Source of the DNA: Piezodorus guildinii
Lineage: Eukaryota; Arthropoda; Insecta; Hemiptera; Pentatomidae
Direction: 5' to 3'
Assembly: GCA_023052935.1 (NCBI GenBank)
Contig: CM041297.1
Location: 100,699,063-100,763,062, forward strand
Length of the DNA: 64,000 nt
Below, in pieces: positions 40,560-52,440 of the stretch. A program made the position numbers and the translations under genes. The notes beneath the pieces were generated by a model. It worked only from the letters and a program-made list of their open reading frames with translations, did no database searches and was not told the origin of the DNA. Position 1 is the stretch's first letter; each line of letters begins with the position of its first letter.

Positions 40560-42115
40560 TTGCAATGTATCATTATCATTTTATACGTATAGATATAGGT
40601 TAATGTATGTTTTTTAATAATATGTGAGATTGTATGATAACTCACTATCACCGACCTCACATCAAACCTTCACAAATTTTCATATTTAATTTTCATCTAC
40701 TCTCGCCGTGTAACGTGGCCTAATCTGTTACTTTTTTACTGTTTATTATCATATGAGCTCCTCACATTTTTTTATTCATCTTAATTATTAACTTTTTATC
40801 CTTCAAGAAAGAATGCCCTAAATCATAGTGAAACCGTATAAAAATCCGTCCTCTGGTTTTGGAAGAAGTTCGCAGAAAGCAAAATCGCGTTATCATTTTA
40901 TATGTATAGATATAGGTTAATGTATGTTTTTTGATAATATGTTGAAAATATGTGAGAGTGTATGATAACTCACTATCACCAACCTCACATCAAACCTTCA
41001 TAAATTTTCATTTTTAATTTTCATCTACTCTCGCCGTGTAACGTGGCCTAATCTGTTACTTTTTTACTGTTTATTATCATATGAGCTCCTCACATTTTTT
41101 TATTCATCTTAATTATTAACTTTTTATCCTTCAAGAAAGAATGCCCTAAATCATAGTGAAACCGTATAAAAATCCGTCCTCTGGTTTTGGAAGAAGTTCG
41201 CAGAAAGCAAAATCGCGTTATCATTTTATATGTATAGATATAGGTTAATGTATGTTTTTTGATAATATGTTGAAAAATTGTGAGAGTGTATGATAACTCA
41301 CTATCACCAACCTCACATCAAACCTTCATAAATTTTCATTTTTAATTTTCATCTACTCTCGCCGTGTAACGTGGCCTAATCTGTTACTTTTTTACTGTTT
41401 ATTATCATATGAGCTCCTCACATTTTTTTATTCATCTTAATTATTAACTTTTTATCCTTCAAGAAAGAATGCCCTAAATCATAGTGAAACCGTATAAAAA
41501 TCCGTCCTCTGGTTTTGGAAGAAGTTCGCAGAAAGCAAAATCGCGTTATCATTTTATATGTATAGATATAGGTTAATGTATGTTTTTGATAATATGTTGA
41601 AAATTGTGAGAGTGTATGATAACTCACTATCACCAACCTCACATCAAACCTTCATAAATTTTCATTTTTAATTTTCATCTACTCTCGCCGTGTAACGTGG
41701 CCTAATCTGTTACTTTTTTACTGTTTATTATTGTATGAGCTCCTAAACATTTTTTTATTCATCTTAATTATTAACTTTTTAACCTTCAAGAAAGAATGCC
41801 CTAAATCATAGTGAAACCGTATAAAAATCCGTCCACTGGTTTGGAAGAAGTTCGCAGGAAGCAAAATCGCGTTATCATTTTATATGTATAGATATGGGTT
41901 AATGTATGTTTTTTGATAATATGTTGAAAATATGTAGAGTGTATGATAACTCACTATCACCCAACATCAAACCTACACAAAGTTTCATATTTAATTTTCA
42001 TCTATTCTCGCCGTGTAACGCGGCCTAAACTGTTACTCTTCTTACTGTCTGTTATATTTCTTACTGTTTATTAATATATGAGCTCCTCGCATTTTTTTAT
42101 TCGTCTTAATTATTA
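40560..42115. repeat. tandem array with a unit of about 328 bp
   Basis: The word AAAATCGCGTTATCATTTTA starts at 40881, 41209, 41537 and 41863, giving periods of 328, 328 and 326. Partial units lie at both edges (from about 40560, and to about 42115). Inner units are almost identical; edge units are diverged. Each unit contains CACTATCACCAACCTCACAT, CTACTCTCGCCGTGTAACGT and ATCCGTCCTCTGG. No coding potential. Confidence 0.92.
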
Positions 42116-42229
42116 TCGTCAAGAAGTAGACATAGTTAAAAGAAATCTCATGTCTTTTTTAAAAATTTATCCTGAGCTCATCCATCATAACCCTCAGTAA
42201 ATCTCCATAGATTAAAATTACAGGATCTG

Positions 42230-42795
42230 TAAATGCTCATCAAAGCCCTCGGAGGAGAAGAATTTCTTTTCGGGCGTTCGAATCAAGCCCTAAAAAACCC
42301 CTCCCGTCACATAATAAGTCGGTCGGAAATCTCTTTTAAATTGCACAGCCCCTTTAGAATTTTGATGAAGTCCTTCCACCACCTTAACACTTTTTCTTCG
42401 CATTCCTTCCCTAAGCCAGTCGGTTCCGTTTTGGTGGCATTTTTTCATATTAAAGGTCCCCGCTGGTTCTATAAATTGCTGGGGATTCGCCCCGGTAGTA
42501 AAAGTTGAAACCGCTCATCAGGGCTGATTCAGGGAACGGACGCGGTGATTTGTCTCTCCGGTTCCAAGCCATTTCTTCAGCGGGCCTTGGCAGCGCACCT
42601 CCCTATTTATACAGTCACTGTCACAATATGCCGGGTCTTACCTCGCCCTGCCTGTGACTTAGGGGTGATAAATTCTGACAAAAACACCATAGAACCTCCG
42701 GATGTATTATGCAACCTGGATCTGTGTTATTATCTCATTGCCATTGCAAACAACCCCGTAAAAATGAGTTGTGGTTCTATGTAAACTGGTAGCGT
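42230..42795 (-). mobile_element. GC-rich block, possible solo LTR
   Basis: Much richer in GC than its surroundings and with abrupt borders. On the minus strand it has TATAAATAGGGAGGTGC followed 20-30 bases on by a plausible start site, plus a hairpin GGGGCGAATCCCC. A TATA box in an isolated block of this size suits an LTR, but no TG...CA ends or target duplication were found. Plus frames 42233-42508 and 42545-42784 match no protein I know. Confidence 0.35.
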
Positions 42796-43125
42796 GGGTG
42801 GTTGTCCCTTGAAATTATATTACTTTCGAAAGCGGGAAATTTATTATGTTAACTTCATCTGATACATTGGGTTTTAGAGATTGAATTTTACACCCAACCC
42901 TCCTAAATCAAATATAGAATAATGCTTTTTATTTCTTCTTCTCCTATTTCAGAATCATTATATAGTCAAGGGCTTATGAAGCAATTTTGTTGGAGAGTTG
43001 AGGGAAGAAGTAGGTTTAGGGATAGGCTAATTGAGTAGAAATTAATGAAACGCAGTCTATATGGATATAAATTTAAGAATAACACACGGAAAATAGTCTC
43101 GGACCACACCTTATTTACTAATACC
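42796..43125. other. non-coding stretch
   Basis: No recognised structure. Confidence 0.3.
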
Positions 43126-44046
43126 TTTTTTACTATCACCTACCTAATATAAAATAAAATTTTCGAATTTGAGTTTTCAACGGAAATACACGTTTTAGGG
43201 TCCCCTGAGCCCAAATGACCAAGTACCGCAAAAATATGTGTGTTACCGTGTGTGGTAACTCCAGAGCGAAAACTGAAGTCTTATGAAACTGAAATTTTAT
43301 ATTTTAGACAACTAGACGCCAAGGATGTTACAGGAACCTTTTCATCAAAATCAGCTAACCAGACGAACTACCTTATACTATTTTTTTATATGATATAATA
43401 TGTTTAAAAATTAATTGGAAATAAAAAAAAAAAAAATAAATGTTAAAAAATCCATATCAATGCTCAACCCGGAATCGTGAAACCTTATTATTCATTAACA
43501 TTATTCCTCCCAAAAAACATGTCTACAACAGATATTACTGGCATTGTGACTTATGTGCCAGACACTTGGACTACTTTTTCATGAAAATCAGCTAACCGGG
43601 AAAAGCCACTACTTGATACATGCATTTTGCACCTTTTTACGAATTTCTCGAAAACGGCTCTAACAATTTTGATTAAACTCCATATATCGATGTAAATTAA
43701 TTTAATAGTAGGTCTTATACTAAGAAAGGGCATAACCCACTTGACAAAAATAGTTTATTTACAAATTTTTTCAACTGTTTTTTTAGCTTTTTTGAACGTA
43801 AGAACAGTAATATACATGTATGATATACCTTTGGAAAGCTAACGATTTTTAGGAAAAATATTGTCTTATTTTACGAAATTGTAAAAGTTATTGGTGAGTG
43901 AATTAAATCCGATATAACTAACCGATTGTCGTAGATAATAATACAATAGATTATTTAATGAAACACATGTTTCTATTGAAGCTAAACGTAATTAGATCTT
44001 TGACACTTCGGAGGTGAGTGAAAGTCTTGTGTTGCGCGCACCAGAT
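43126..44046 (-). mobile_element. Helentron-like repeat with an inner insert
   Basis: From TTTTTACTATCACCTACC to GTGAGTGAAAGTCTTGTG ending in GCGCGCACCAGAT. At 43380-43560 it carries an insert (CCATATCAATGCTCAACCCG, AACATGTCTACAACAG) that also occurs in the copy at 46140, so these two belong to one subfamily. Confidence 0.72.
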
Positions 44047-44244
44047 TTTTTTTGTCCATTATTTATCTAAACAGGTTTTAGGAACGATCTCTTCCTCTGT
44101 TTCTCTCTACCAACGCCCATGTATAGAGTAGGATAAATCAGTCGTGACGTCATCCAATAAATACTTCGTATTGTTAAGTATTTTTATTATTCTTTTTACC
44201 TCTAGATTCTATCTTTCTTATTATTTTTCTATCCTTATTCATTG

Positions 44245-44612
44245 CTTTGAACCTTTCATTGGATGAACAACGGCTTAAGGTTTTCGAAAATAAGGTACTG
44301 CTTAAAATATTTGGTCCGAAGAGAGATGAGGCCACTGGAGAGTTTAGAAGGTTGCACAACGCGGAATTGCGGAGGTCGTACCCTGTGAATATAATTGATT
44401 TGATAGCATCGCGGAGACTCAAATGGGCACGTAAAGTTGTTGGGCTCGGTGTGGAACGGATTCCGAGAAAGTTGGTGTTCGCTGAACCGACTGGTAGGCG
44501 TCCGAAAGGTAGGCCGAAGCGTCGATGGGAGGATTGCATTAAGGCTGATCTCGGGGGCTTGGGCTTGACCGGTGAACATTGGACGAGTCTGTGCTTACTT
44601 GTTTACCACTCT
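44245..44612 (+). pseudogene. LINE C-terminal fragment (LINE family 1)
   Basis: The plus strand encodes QRLKVFENKVLLKIFGPKRD, RRLKWARKVVGLG and GRRPKGRPKRRWEDCIK, nearly the same as 1063-1625, and stops being similar at GAACATTGGACGAGTCTGTG. 5'-truncated. Confidence 0.85.
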
Positions 44613-45009
44613 TTTCTCCCCTCCCCCCCCCCCAAGATAATTATAACCACCCCACATGAGATATTAATCTTTGATTATATTAATTATTACATAACTTTTA
44701 CTTCACTTAGTTCATTCATCATTTAGTTTCAATATTTAATACCTTTTTTTTTTTCGGGTTTCATTATTTTAATAATGAACGTTTTTAATTAACCTAGAAA
44801 CAAAAGATAAATCTACGTATAATTGATGATTATAAGTTTAAAGACATGTGACTCTCGATATTTAATTTTTTTTAAATGTCTTTCTGCCATCTAAATAAAT
44901 AAATCAAGTATTTTTTTGTACCAACCAACGTTCGTTTTTATTGATGCAGTGACCAGTTCACAAAATGGCCTGTGCAAATACTATTAGGTTTGAAAACAAC
45001 TCCATTCCT
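44613..45009. other. non-coding stretch
   Basis: C-run at 44625-44635 and AT-rich DNA; nothing recognised. Confidence 0.3.
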
Positions 45010-45240
45010 CTGTTTGTTTATTCATTTTACGCAGCTGTGACTAATGAGACGATGCTACAGTAGGGATTTGCTTATTAGTCCTAAATTTGCTTATCCAGGT
45101 TTAATTAGAATAGGGATCTTCAGCGAGTACCTGACATCACACAGGCTCGGGACTACCATTTTACGTCCCTTCCGTAGGATGGCTATAATCCTAGGGTCAT
45201 CTCCTGGGTTCGATCCTGTGACTTTGGGCATAGAAGCTTA
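45010..45240 (-). repeat. SINE family 1, long form
   Basis: Minus orientation: GACGATGCTACAGTAGGG, GAGTACCTGACATCACACAG, TTTTACGTCCCTTCCG, and the B-box region GGGTTCGATCCTGTGACTT in reverse. The B box is well kept; the A-box end is lost at about 45240. Confidence 0.72.
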
Positions 45241-46139
45241 TTTTCTTAATTGGTTTATTCTTTTCAATAACGAACCCTTGTAATCTACCAACAAAAAAAT
45301 AAATTAAAAAATATACCCCCTCTCAAAATTTAAGGGCTTACGTTTCAAGATACGTAGAATCTAACTAATAAAAAAAAATTCGTTTGTCCACTGCTCAAAA
45401 AAATGATAGAGAATTACATTTTCTACAAATCGAAAAAAAAAATCATTGAAATCGGTTTATTAATAAATAGTTTTGAAATTAGCAGTGGTGATAGAAGATT
45501 TTCATTTGAATTATTTATCGCTTTTCATATTGCATAATTGCCTTTAAACAGCTATATAAACATATATACCCTAATATAATTGTTTGGAAATAATAAACCA
45601 TTGTGTAATAATTTGCAGCGTTTTTGTACTTAGTGTCTACTAATAATTCATTTATCTCTCTAAGATATCCTAAATAGATCCTCATTTCTATCTCCGTTAC
45701 TTATTGTAACACATATGTTAATACAATGAAGTTAACCTACTTGCCAAATTCATTATAGTTAAACATAATGTGTAATATGTTGAGAAATATCAAGGTAAAT
45801 TGTTGACTAGCATCTTCCTTAGGCAAACATCTAAGGCAGGCTGTACCTTGGACGTACTGGGATTTCAGATTATCCAGACGACTGATCACAGGAACTGATG
45901 AGCCAACATATAGTTTCCATACCATAGCCCTTCACTCAGCCAACATCTACTTGCCTTACAGTGTAATACTAAACATCGGTTTCCAATCGCAATGGTGGAG
46001 GTGACCAATACGATTATTTAGTTTGTTTCTTTGTAAACTAATAATCAGTCAATGGTCGATTTATTTAACAAAAAAAAAATTATTTAAGAAATTTCTATCA
46101 GATTTTTTTTGTTTTAGACCGGCCATAAACGGTTTACAT
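45241..46139. other. non-coding stretch
   Basis: Small minus frame at 45737-45925 without motif. Nothing recognised. Confidence 0.35.
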
Positions 46140-46975
46140 TTCTTTCAGTCGATATAGTATGTCTAAAAAAAATAATTATAAATAAAAAGAAAAAATCGGA
46201 TCGTAAAAAAAACACATCAATGCTCAACTCGGAATCGTGAAACCTGAACATTATCCCTCTCCCCTCTCTCCCCCCAAAAAAAGAAATGTCTACAACAGTA
46301 TATTTTACTTAGCATTCTGACATATGGACTACTTTTTCATTAAAATCAGCCAACTAGAAGAGCCACTTTACCTTTTACCTTACGAATTTCCCCAAAACTC
46401 GCTATATCGATGTAGAATATAATGGGATTTAATATCATGTAGGATTCATTCTGAATGAAATAGTCTTCCAGGGCTTAAATGTCGATATTTTAAATTTCCT
46501 TCCTCTAAAGTACCTTTAATTTTGTAGATGCTGTAAAAATTACTACATAATTTGGATTGATAAGAAACGGATAAATATATAAATTGAACGAATTCGATAT
46601 CCAGCTAAAGAAGAACAAAGAGCAAAAAATTTTTTTAATGCAATTTTTGTGTTTTTGAACATAAAAACAGTAAAATTGATATATAATATAATGTTAGAAA
46701 GCCTAAGATTTTAGAAAAAAAATATTATCTCATACACAAACTTTTGTTTTCAAAGTCAATCGATGAAAAACCGATGAAACTAACTGATTTTTGTAGATAA
46801 TAATATAATAGATTATTTTATAAAGCACATTTATTCGCACAAAAATAATTTAATTAGTTCTTTAAGCTTTTTACTTTCACTGACCTATCATCTCTAACTG
46901 TATATGAAAATTCTTAAATTGATTTTTAAAAACGAAGGTAAGTGAAAGTTCCAAAGTGTGTTGGGAGCACCAGAT
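46140..46975 (-). mobile_element. Helentron-like repeat (subfamily with insert)
   Basis: 5' end GGTAAGTGAAAGTTCCAAAG ... GGAGCACCAGAT at 46975. The inner insert CATCAATGCTCAACTCGG and GTCTACAACAGTATATT match 43440-43550. The 3' end is degraded. Confidence 0.65.
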
Positions 46976-47711
46976 TTTTTAATTCAGTCTTTCACGGAGA
47001 CACGCGTTTTGCTGTTCCCTGAGTCAAAATTACCTGTGTATGTGGTAACTCTAGCTCGAAAACAAAAAACTCGTGTATAACTGTGATTGCATATTTAAAT
47101 CAATTATCTGCCTCGAATGTGACAACAACTTTATCTACAAATCGATGTAATTGATGAGCCACTTTATACCAAGCAATTTCTCAGCTTTTTATGAGTTTTT
47201 CGAAAATAGCTCTAACGATTTTGATAATACCATCTATGTAAATTTAAATGGGCTTATTTTCATGTATGTTTTTATCTTCTTTGAAATAATATGGCAGGGC
47301 TTAAACCACCAATTTAAAAAAAAAAATATTATAAAGTACCTTTAATTAGGTCGATTGGAAATAATTATCTATTTCTGCTTGTTAGGATTGATGAAAATAT
47401 GAAAGAATTTGATTACCAACTAAAGGAGAAAACAGCAGAAATATTGATATAAGTATAGATGTATAAAGATGTTAGAAAAAATGTTATATAAAATGTAGAA
47501 GGGAAGCTGAGTGCCAAAAAGTGCTTAAAAATAAGTGATTTGTGAAGATAATAATTTATATTGCTATTTTATTTAATCTGAAATAAATGTTTACATCGCA
47601 GCAATATGATTCTTACTTCAATTTTAAGATTTGAAAATAAATTTTAAGATTATTCAACACTTGATTTCTAGAAGCGAGGGGGATAAAAGACTTTTGTCTC
47701 GCCCACCAGAT
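46976..47711 (-). mobile_element. old Helentron-like repeat, adjacent copy
   Basis: Diverged body (TGAGTCAAAATTACC, CTCTAGCTCGAAAAC, GCTCTAACGATTTTGATAA) and decayed 5' end CTCGCCCACCAGAT. Head-to-tail with the preceding copy. Confidence 0.6.
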
Positions 47712-48925
47712 TTTTTAAAATATTTTAAAGGTGTATTTTGAAGGTGTGCAATTATATCAAACTCGAAATATAAAAATTATGTAATTATTTAATTTATTGT
47801 CTGATTATTTCGCTGTAATGCTATGTATGTCTGGATGTAATTTATGAAAGTAAAACTCATAAATCATTTAATAAAACTACTTGTGAGCTCCTACGTCTAT
47901 TGACATTTCTTTGATTGGAATGAGGCGGGTGCAGATGTATATATATATACATGTACAGTTGGTTAGATTTTTGAAGGAACAAGTACCTCTACTAAGGTTT
48001 TTTATTTATGGCTCGGCTCTTTACTCATTTAGCTGCTCTCTTACTCTACTAAATGGAGGCCATTAAAATGAATAAAACTTAGCCAGTACAAGGTAGTCAC
48101 GGAAACATGACCTGCATTCCATAAGTTTTCTGAACAGACATGCAACTGTTTCACTTACATAGGCGTTCCACGGTTCCATAAAATGTGCATTGTCTAACTG
48201 AAATAGATAAATTTAACTTTTTAGTTGCTTACTAAGGGTAGATGGGTTTTCCGTGCTAAACGAAAGCCAGCTTTTGGTTCACTATATTGTCTACTGCATA
48301 TAATAGTGAACTTAAATTTGATCGTTGATTTAGGGGGTGATATTATAAATTTGATGACATTGTCTTCCATTAATAACATTTAGTCGAAAATCAAACATCT
48401 GTAATCGTGTAGGTGAATGGTGGATATTGTATATGGTCTATGTGGTTGGTCGTAACTGATTAATTTAATTAATACGTTAGCCGAGATGAATTCTGAGAAG
48501 TATTATGAGGTACATAAAGTAAAAATAAATTAAATTCAGAAAGTGTGTTCTTAAAAATTCAATACATTATCTAAGTTCCTATAAATTCTATGACGTCCAA
48601 AATAAATCTTTAAGAAATACTTTGAACAGTGTAGATATTGATCGGAATTAAAAATTTTGAAAACCAAATAAGCGTAAATCTACGTAAAGCTCCACTTGGA
48701 ATCAGAGCCAAGAGATACGTTAGAGAAATCCGCTGTTTACCAACAACAACTAAAGATTTTAATTACCCACCTTTAATTATCTTAAAACTACTGCTATAAT
48801 ATAAAATTACTGCTACTATGCTAATACTAAAACTAATACTGGACTGGATCCTCAACAAATAAAATAAAAATAGTACGTCAGAGTTAATGTAGTTGTCAAT
48901 TATAAGTGTAATAAAAATTAAAAAT
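47712..48925. other. non-coding stretch
   Basis: No recognised gene or repeat. Confidence 0.35.
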
Positions 48926-48929
48926 AAGT

Positions 48930-49135
48930 GTAATAATAGTAAATAAATATACACAGATGCCTCTAAATCAAACTTTGGCGTTGGATTTCCATCGTGATAG
49001 ACTTCAACATATTTAAGTACAAGGTTCTACAATACCTTCATCTAGTGCTTTCTTGCATTGTGAAGAGGAAAACTTTGTTATTTTGATCGATTCCCTATCC
49101 GCTATGAAAGCAACTAAGTGATATGTACTCAACTG
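48930..49135 (+). pseudogene. LINE RNase H fragment
   Basis: The plus strand, with frameshifts, gives IYTDASKSNFGVG, then LALCEENF-like and VILIDSLSAMKAT, the start and the DS-SA block of LINE-encoded RNase H domains (I/Jockey/LOA type). Very short. Confidence 0.5.
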
Positions 49136-49224
49136 ACCCAGTGAAAAAAAATATTTAGAATACTTATCAATGATTTTCAATTTAAAGAATAAATTAGTAA
49201 TTGTTTGAATCCCATTCCATGCGG

Positions 49225-49590
49225 GAATTAAAGAGAACGGTAAGGGATGGGGGGGGGGGGAGAAGATCCACACCGGGCCGGATCGGGAAAACTTGGAACA
49301 CGTGGAAAATGACGGAACAGGTGGAGAACGATGGAACTGGATCGGTAACTAGTGGGGAACGGTGGAACTGGAGCTGGATCGGTAACTAGTGGGGAACGGT
49401 GGAACTGGAGCTGGATCGGTAACTAGTGGGGAACGGTGGAACTGGAGCTGGAGCTGTATTGGGAACGGAGCTTACGGTTCAACCGTTCCACACCTGTTCC
49501 AAGCGTTTCAGATCTGTTCCACCGTTCCATATCAGTTCCACCGTTCCAAATCTGTTCCAAGCGTTCCACTTACTAATATAAGCGGTTTTT
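49225..49590. repeat. GGAAC minisatellite with facing GTTCC cluster
   Basis: A 37-bp unit (GGTAACTAGTGGGGAACGGT plus GGAACTGGAGCTGGATC) is repeated about three times at 49345-49450. It is followed by a cluster of the inverse words (CCGTTCCA, CTGTTCCA) at 49475-49580, so the two halves can pair. The related cluster GTGGAACGGTTGTGGAAC lies at 50384-50460. Confidence 0.8.
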
Positions 49591-49599
49591 AAACAAATT

Positions 49600-51185
49600 A
49601 ATCCCATATAGGAGGATTTAAATCAGCTCCGTTTCAAGAAAATAAATATGTTAATAAGAAAATGGAAAATTTTGATAATTAATAAACCTAAACAATAAAA
49701 GTAATGTGGTGTAGATTTCTATTTATTCCTTGCCATTTTCTCAGTTGGATTTTTTTAAATGTCTTAAGTATTATTATATGTACGAAAATGTATTAATAAG
49801 TGTTACATGAAAGACATTTTCTTCAGGTGGATTTTTTATGAATTGGAATTGTTTGTGAAGTTTATGGCTCAATATGTATATATATATTTTTTCTTTCTGT
49901 CTTTATAATTATTATTTCAGTGTAACTGCATTATATTAATTTGAATACAGTAAATTAATTTTAACCATAATTCTGAATTTTTATAACAAAATATATGAGC
50001 TAACTTTCTTCTCTGAAAATTTAACATTCCAAATAATATTTGGTGGTAAATTTTTGTAAAATAAAGGTATCTATCTGTTTTATTTATTGTTTTCAACTGA
50101 AATTAGCAAATCTGCGCTGGAATCTTGACGAATTGAATTTATACAAGTTAAATTTATATTTGTAGTGGTTGCTATTAAAGCTGTTTTTTTTTATTATTAT
50201 CAATTAAACATTTTTAATATAATTTAATTGTTAAATATAATCAGATGAAGCATTGCTACTGAAATTTCTTTCAATCTTGTGACGAATTCAGCAAGCTAAG
50301 TGTATAAACAATGCTTAATCGTTTATCTTCTTCGCTGTTATTAATATATATATACATATATACAATATATATTAGTGGAACGGTTGTGGAACTATATCGG
50401 TAATTTGGAACGGTTCCATTTGTGTATTGGATCGGGTTGGAACAGGTACGGTAAAAATCGGTAACGACGCATCCGTATTTGGTTTAAATTTAGTCGTTTA
50501 TATTTAAAAATTATAAAATAAAATTATAAAAGTCAACCTATAAATCGAACGATAAATTTGCAACTCAAAAGTTTCCTTTCTCTGATTTATAATTTTGCTA
50601 TGCTTCTCTAACCAGAACGGACGATCGAAGACGGTCCAATAAATTTAACTTCGTTCCTTTTAGTGCAACGCTAATTTATATCAGATTAAAGTGGGAGCAT
50701 TGCTATGGATAAATCGTGCTCGTGTTTTTCCAGAATTCCCAGAAGATAGATTAGTTTTCAAGTCTTTGGATCCAAAGAAATTTTAAGAATTAATTCCGCT
50801 TATTTTCAGACTTCATTACTTTGCTCTATGTGAATTATAGTTTTTTAAAATAATTTTGCCCATCATTGAGCTTTTAATATCAAAGGTAAGAGTAATAGTT
50901 AATTGGTTTATGATTCATACTGGAACTCATATTTAATGACTTACCTAAACTTCATGGATACACGATATTTAATGTAGTATGGTATGTATTGTTAAAATAT
51001 AATAAGATCTTAAAATTATTATTAGTACTAATTTTACTAATATTAGTAAAAATATTTTACATTTCACTGACACACAGTAGGTTGGGATGTATTGCAGATT
51101 TAAAGTAGAAAAACTGATTATGTTTGTATGACCGCGACAGATTGGTACAGGTACAGCGCTATGTTGATTCCACACCGTGATTCTC
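49600..51185. other. AT-rich stretch between two GGAAC clusters and beyond
   Basis: If the clusters at 49225 and 50460 are subterminal repeats, 49600-50380 would be the body of an otherwise unreadable element. No coding sequence recognised. 50500-51185 has no recognised feature. Confidence 0.35.
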
Positions 51186-51189
51186 GATG

Positions 51190-51385
51190 ATAAGTTATAG
51201 ATTAGGGTCATCACTTCCTGTGCCTATATTTGTCAGTGATCAGGAGTTGGTTAACAGGCCTCACATACCCTGGGAGAGGCTGTGAGTTGATCTCCATTTA
51301 TATTATATGCTTGTAAAAGTCCACTCTGGACTGGAATTAGAACTTACAACCTTCGGCGTGGAAGACCTGCATGCGTAGTAGGGGT
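51190..51385 (-). repeat. SINE family 2, inverse copy
   Basis: Read on the minus strand: GCATGCAGGTCTTCCACGCC, AGGTTGTAAGTTCTAATTCC (B-box-like), ATGGAGATCAACTCACAGCC and GGAAGTGATGACCCTAATC, in the same order as 28862-29150. Confidence 0.55.
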
Positions 51386-52300
51386 GGGCATAATCGAATG
51401 ACGATTATCATATCATTCGAATTAATCGATTATCGGATTAATCGGTTTGAGAAACGAATGATTATTTTATTTATTTATTTTTTTTTTCTGATCACATAAA
51501 ATTTATTCTTATTTGCACGTAAGCTCGAGAGTTGAATTGTGCCATATTGTCTTTCAGAATGGATATTAATCATTCGATTATGGAATCATTCGATTATTTA
51601 AATCATCGAAGTCCCATCATTCGATTATGATGATTATGACAACCTCGGGCTCCCAAAGAAGAATAAACTTCTTTATTTTTTTCGTTGAGTAGTAAGTAAA
51701 TCAGATAGATATAATGTTGAGAACTACATTGTTTTGGTTCTATAAAAAAGTGAAAAAAAAAAAAGAAACAAATATTTTACTTATCAAATACAAATCATAA
51801 AGAAGCAGATATAAAATTTTAATCGATTAGTCAACTTTAAAAAGAGATGATGCATGGAGTGACAATGTATGACGATCCATCAAAATTTAATCTGTTGAAT
51901 GAACAACGGGAAATGTCGATTTGAAGGGCTTCTCAATTGTTCAGTTCTGTCGTTGGAAGGTTTAAATAATCCTATCGCGTTGTATTTATCTCCTACACTT
52001 GCTCTGTAACAAATGTCGCGTATTTTAAAACATTAATGATGTTATTAATTATTTTTATTGAGCCTTATCTTCTTAGGATGATGCCTTTCATGTATAATAA
52101 ACAATTCACCAGTCGCTATATTTTTTGTTGTTAATAAATTGTTCACCACACTGAACCCACGTTCCATAAATATGATGTTATTATTAATCTCCTTTTCAGC
52201 CGAATCGTTGCTGCTTTTGAATTTAAATTTGTAGTTACTTCAATCAGTTCTTTTTGTAAATGTGGAAATTCTTCTCTGTTTGGACTTTAAAATCAATTGT
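51383..52300 (-). pseudogene. hAT-like element remnant (ZBED5/FAM200-like transposase end)
   Basis: One edge reads GGGGTGGGCATAATCGAATG, a hAT-type terminus, followed by repeated ATTCGATTA words (51410-51640). At 52230-52050 the minus strand encodes LQKELIEVTTNLNSKAA and, one frame away, FMERGFSVVNNLLTTKNIAT. These match the conserved end of ZBED5/FAM200-type hAT transposases (ELIE... and ERGFS-VN-LLT). The rest is missing. Confidence 0.55.
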
Positions 52301-52440
52301 CTTCATATTTATTTATCTACTTTTGATAAATTTCATACTCGCTTAATTCCCCTCTTCCAAAGTCTCCAGAACGTTGTTAAAAAAAAAATTAAACGTTATG
52401 AGCGGAATGAATAAATCAATGTTTCTAAATCTACTATTCT

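Noticed and set aside
40560..42115. CRISPR array
   Set aside because: Whole 328-bp units repeat without short repeats and unique spacers, and the DNA is eukaryotic.
42233..42784. Two plus-strand open frames as genes
   Set aside because: Their residues match no family; the frames exist because the block is GC-rich and has few stops.
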